64,000 nucleotides of DNA from Aculops lycopersici. Lineage: Eukaryota > Arthropoda > Arachnida > Trombidiformes > Eriophyidae. A program made the translations under genes and the position numbers. Within the stretch, counting starts at the first letter, position 1. Each line of letters starts with the position of its first letter. Positions 60,603-64,000 of the stretch are shown here, one piece after another. The notes beneath the pieces are model-generated. The model worked only from the letters and a program-made list of their open reading frames with translations. It ran no database searches and was not told the DNA's origin. The stretch covers positions 1,798,170 to 1,862,169 of the forward strand of contig WNKI01000004.1 of assembly GCA_015350385.1 (NCBI GenBank), written 5' to 3'.

Positions 60603-63187
60603 TGTTCGTGCTAATGTGCTTGCCTATCTGTTTGCCTGTCTGTCCTCCTGTCTGTCTGTTGGTTTGTCTATTTGATGACTGCCTCTGTATATCTTGTGCA
60701 TTAGTCGACCACTTGTTGCCGGTCGACCTCTCTATCTATTGGTTCAAAGATGAAGTGGTGGTGGTGGTTGTTGTTGTTGTTGTTGTTGTGATTGTGATTG
60801 TTAGTCTGGTAGTTTGTTGTTGTGCTGAACTAGTAGCTATCGTCAGGAAATCGACATTACTTTTTAGTGTAACGTAGTTTTCCTCCGCCAATCAAATCAA
60901 TCAACGCTTCTAATTATGTTATGTGATGAGTTCTATTTGTTGCTCACGTAACTCGCCCCTCTTTTCTCGACTCACTTCACTTCTCGCTAGCTGTAATCAA
61001 CTGTCGCTGCAAATAAACTTCTAAATTATCGTGGCAAGAAAAACTCTCTCCCTTCGTGGCTGTGGTTGAAGTTGTTGTAGTCGTGGGTGCACAACAACTT
61101 GTTGCTTTCTCCCTCTCAGTCTGTCTATGGTTCTGGTCTTTAACGCCGCGCGAGTTCGTGATATCGTCTACTAAGCTGCTCGTCTTACTCTCACCGACTT
61201 GCTTACTTACTGACTGACTGACGGACTGAATAGACCGATGGATGGATGGAAGTAAATGAGAATGTGTGTATGTGAAAGTGTGAGAGAAAGAGAGAGAGAG
61301 AGTGGGAGTCAGTTTATGTAAATAATCCCGCTACTATAACCATTACTATTTGCGAGACGAAAGCTGCTGCTGCTGCTGTCGCCGCCGCAGCTAGCGCTTG
61401 TGTTTGTATGACTATGTAACTATGTTGGTTGGTGTTTGTAGTGGTGGTATTGGTGGTGGTAGTTGTAGTTGTAGCGGTTGTTGTTGAGGTGTTGTGGTTG
61501 CAGTTGTTGTGCCGACTTTACGACGGTGGAAAAAATGGCCCATCACTTTTGCTAACTCCTCGCTACGTTGCGATATGATAGAGGCAAAGCAAAGTAACTC
61601 TCTGGCGGTGCGAGTGTGATCAAAGTGCGAGGTAAACGATAGCAACGATTATTTTCACGATGTTACGATGAACCTTATGACAATATTCCAGCAAAGCCAT
61701 TGGTGCCGAGTGGGGGAGAGGTGAAGCTCTTTTACTCAACTGCAGGATGTCTGTTGTGTTGCTCGACGGAAAGTTAGTTAGTGGAAAGCTAGCATTTGTT
61801 GTTGTTGTCGTTGTTGTTGTTGTCGACTTTTTGACTCCAACTTACTAACTCTTGCTTTCTGGCAACGAAATCATCCGTTGATTCATAGGGCAACAAACGA
61901 GGCAAACGAGCCTCTTGGTGTTTAGCTAGCTAGCTAGCTGGCTAATGCATTTGCTTGTCTGCCTGCCTGCATTACGAGCTGCTCCTAGGGGGATGCAAGG
62001 GGAAATGAGCGTTCGACGACGCGTCGTGTTATATAACTCGTGTGTATATATGTGTATGTGGCCACGTAACTCTGCGGCGCAACTGGTGGTTGTTGTTGTT
62101 TATTCTCTGCCATTGCCACTAGGAGCGCATTAGTATTGGCAACAACAACAGCACCAACAGCAAAACCTCTCGAGCTTCACTCATCTGTTTGGAGTTAGCT
62201 GCTGCCGCTGATGTTGTTCTTGTTGTTCCATTGAAACGTCGACAACATAAATAGATTCCGACGACTACAACGTCGAAATCTTCCACGCTCAGCGGTAAGC
62301 TAGTGGCGCGCGTTATGTAATAGTTGGCTCGACGTAGGCAGTGGTGAGCTCAGCGTACAGGTTAGTTGCAACCACCTGTGCGAGCGAGCGAGTGAGCGCG
62401 CGCGCTCGCGCACCTTAACCCCCTTGCTAGCTGTATGTGAGAGCAAGGAGACGCAACGCAACTCAACGCAACTCGACCCCACATTCACCTGTTAGTGTTG
62501 CTTGTGTGATTGCGCGAGCGTCTGTGTTGGTAAGTGGTAGTGGTGGTAGTCCTACTGCCACTTGTTGCGTCGGTTAACAAAACCACCAACAAACTCTCCG
62601 CAGCAAACCCGACGAGCAGCACAACAACTCACCCATCGTAGGCGCCAACAATCAAGCGAGCAGGTGAGTGGGTAACCACTAATAGCAACGATGGTTAACT
62701 TGATAGAGAGCCAAACCACCTGACTTTGCGACGGCGTCAACTCGTGGTGAGCATTTGGCTTCCGCTTGTCGTTGAAGTCATCGTTGACATGCTCTGTTGA
62801 CCCCGAAAACATTCATGTCTCTCTTGATTTTTTCCGCCTTGTATATCCGACGTTTTGTCTATCTGTCTACTTATTTGGCAAATTTTAGACTGTAGCACCC
62901 TTCAATAATAAGGCGAGGGAGATCCAAGATGCCGAATAACTAAATTTGGGCGCCCAGACGGCAGAGGAAATGGGAGGGGGCAAGGGACAGAGAAAAGTGG
63001 AGGCAAGCTTTCAACTAGCTGCTGGTTTGTGTTACGTAACGTGTCAGGGCGTCATCGAAGCCGCTTGTTGCTGTTGCGCCGTAGCTTCCACAATCGAACC
63101 ATGCATTCACCGAATGATTGGCGACTGGGTATACGACGACAACGACGACACCAACGACACCGACGGCGACATCGTAGCAATGTCGTT

Positions 63188-63235
<48 letters not shown>

Positions 63236-64000
63236 GCTACCGCCCAAGTCTGGCAAGCGAGGAACTTTTTTATGTTTGTGCCGCCGCCGCCGCCACCGAC
63301 GCAACGCTTGAGAGAGTGAGAGTCAAGTGCCTATTTGCAACCACAACCACCTAAAGCCCTCGCCCCTTTTCCCCCATTTCACTCTTACTGCACTTGAATT
63401 AAACTAAACTGGAGCGAAAAATATCTTCCGTCGTCTATCGCTACTGTCGTTGCAAACGTCGCGCCGATGGCCGCGAGCAGATAGTTTGTAGTTTGTGTGT
63501 ATGTCAGTGGAAGAAGTATTTTTTGTGGATTCATTAGAGTGCCATCAATGGCAAATAAGTATATTTGTATATATATAAAGCTTCGCGGTGGACCTTTATT
63601 TTATCGCCTCTAGTCGATCTAGGAGCGACTTATTTGAAGCGGCAACGCCGAACTCGTTGTGTCCAATGATTGGCGCCGCCGCGCTTATGGAATGGATCAC
63701 GTAATCCAACAAGTGACATGTTGTTGGAAGCAACGAGTTATCTCAACTAGAAAGTCCTTTTTTCGCTCTTTCTCTTTAATACTAGCAGTAGGGATAGTTC
63801 CAAGTGACGGGGAATCAAGTGAGCAAATTGCTCACTTGCTTGCTTACAAGCTATCCACTTGTTGTTGTTGTTGTTGTTGTTTTGATTATTATCATAGCAA
63901 AGTTTTACGTCACTTTTTGGCAAAACAACAATAACAACACAAAGACTTAACTCGTCGCTAGCCCTGTCATTTGTCTCCGCTTTTCTTCCTCTCTCTCTCT
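60603..64000. other. Non-coding DNA upstream of FoxP
   Basis: About 3.4 kb to the window edge, probably FoxP promoter, 5' UTR and enhancers. It holds GGT/GTT repeats (60755-60800), an AGCT tract (61924-61940), a GAGA run near 61284-61300, a GTC tract, and CAACARGTG-type motifs at 60710, 62559, 63707 and 63856. A 5' exon cannot be excluded, but no frame carries a recognisable domain. Confidence 0.5.
63187..63228. repeat. (GTC)n microsatellite
   Basis: About 14 GTC units followed by GCC units; the long frames on both strands here are repeat artefacts. Confidence 0.9.

Noticed and set aside
63029..63319. Frames over the GTC tract
   Set aside because: Open only because the trinucleotide repeat has no stop codon in most frames.
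1..64000. tRNA, rRNA or snRNA genes
   Set aside because: I saw no A/B-box tRNA pattern or rRNA-like segment; a covariance search would be needed to exclude small RNAs.

Overview
The window is nuclear DNA from a small-genome arthropod. Evidence for an animal: Orai, FoxP, TMEM179, Gemin6, a clip-type trypsin-like protease and a copper-only SOD repeat protein. Most genes are single uninterrupted exons (SUCLA2, purple acid phosphatase, APC4, TM9SF2, an NRF6-like acyltransferase, ASTE1, a BLM-like helicase and even FoxP); only Orai and the serine protease show clear coding introns. Such intron loss with short UTRs and gaps of tens of bases between convergent genes recalls the most reduced acariform mites (eriophyoids). 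The mite assignment is inference.

Layout. 0-4 kb: mL50 (-) and SUCLA2 (+) share a divergent promoter, then Orai (-). 5.5-10.3 kb: a six-exon membrane-anchored serine protease (+) with long introns. 10.3-16.8 kb: GC-rich, microsatellite-laden DNA with TMEM179 (-) and a small Gly/Tyr-rich secreted protein (+) that has a clear TATA box and initiator. 16.8-21.3 kb: purple acid phosphatase (-) and APC4 (-). 21.5-36.6 kb: a transposon block between the divergent genes APC4 and NDUFS3. It holds one copia-type LTR retrotransposon in + orientation, then a non-autonomous hAT-like element that is itself split by a second copia-type element in - orientation. 36.8-42.9 kb: a compact cluster of NDUFS3 (+), Gemin6 (-), TM9SF2 (+) and NRF6-like acyltransferase (-). 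46-49 kb: the SOD repeat protein (+). 49-51 kb: a polyQ Myb/SANT-like regulator (-). 53-60.6 kb: ASTE1 (+), a BLM-like RecQ helicase (-) and FoxP (-). 60.6-64 kb: non-coding DNA upstream of FoxP.

The most unusual content is the pair of copia-type (Ty1/copia) elements. Each carries gag, protease, integrase, reverse transcriptase and RNase H, and then, in the same reading frame with no stop codon, an envelope-like glycoprotein with a furin-type site, heptad-repeat-like region and C-terminal membrane anchor. Both are bounded by near-identical LTRs and 5-bp target duplications, so both look recent. The two envelopes are related to each other although LTRs and pol have diverged, which suggests an established env-bearing animal copia lineage. 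Envelope genes are well known in animal gypsy-type and BEL/Pao elements and in plant sireviruses; I do not know of a described animal copia lineage of this form, so novelty needs a search.

Other points: FoxP is one exon and its forkhead stops before wing 2; a BLM-like helicase lacks the winged-helix and HRDC domains; NDUFS3 has no visible mitochondrial presequence; and the E-box-like 9-mer CAACARGTG is strongly over-represented in the non-coding DNA around the protease, SOD-repeat and FoxP genes.
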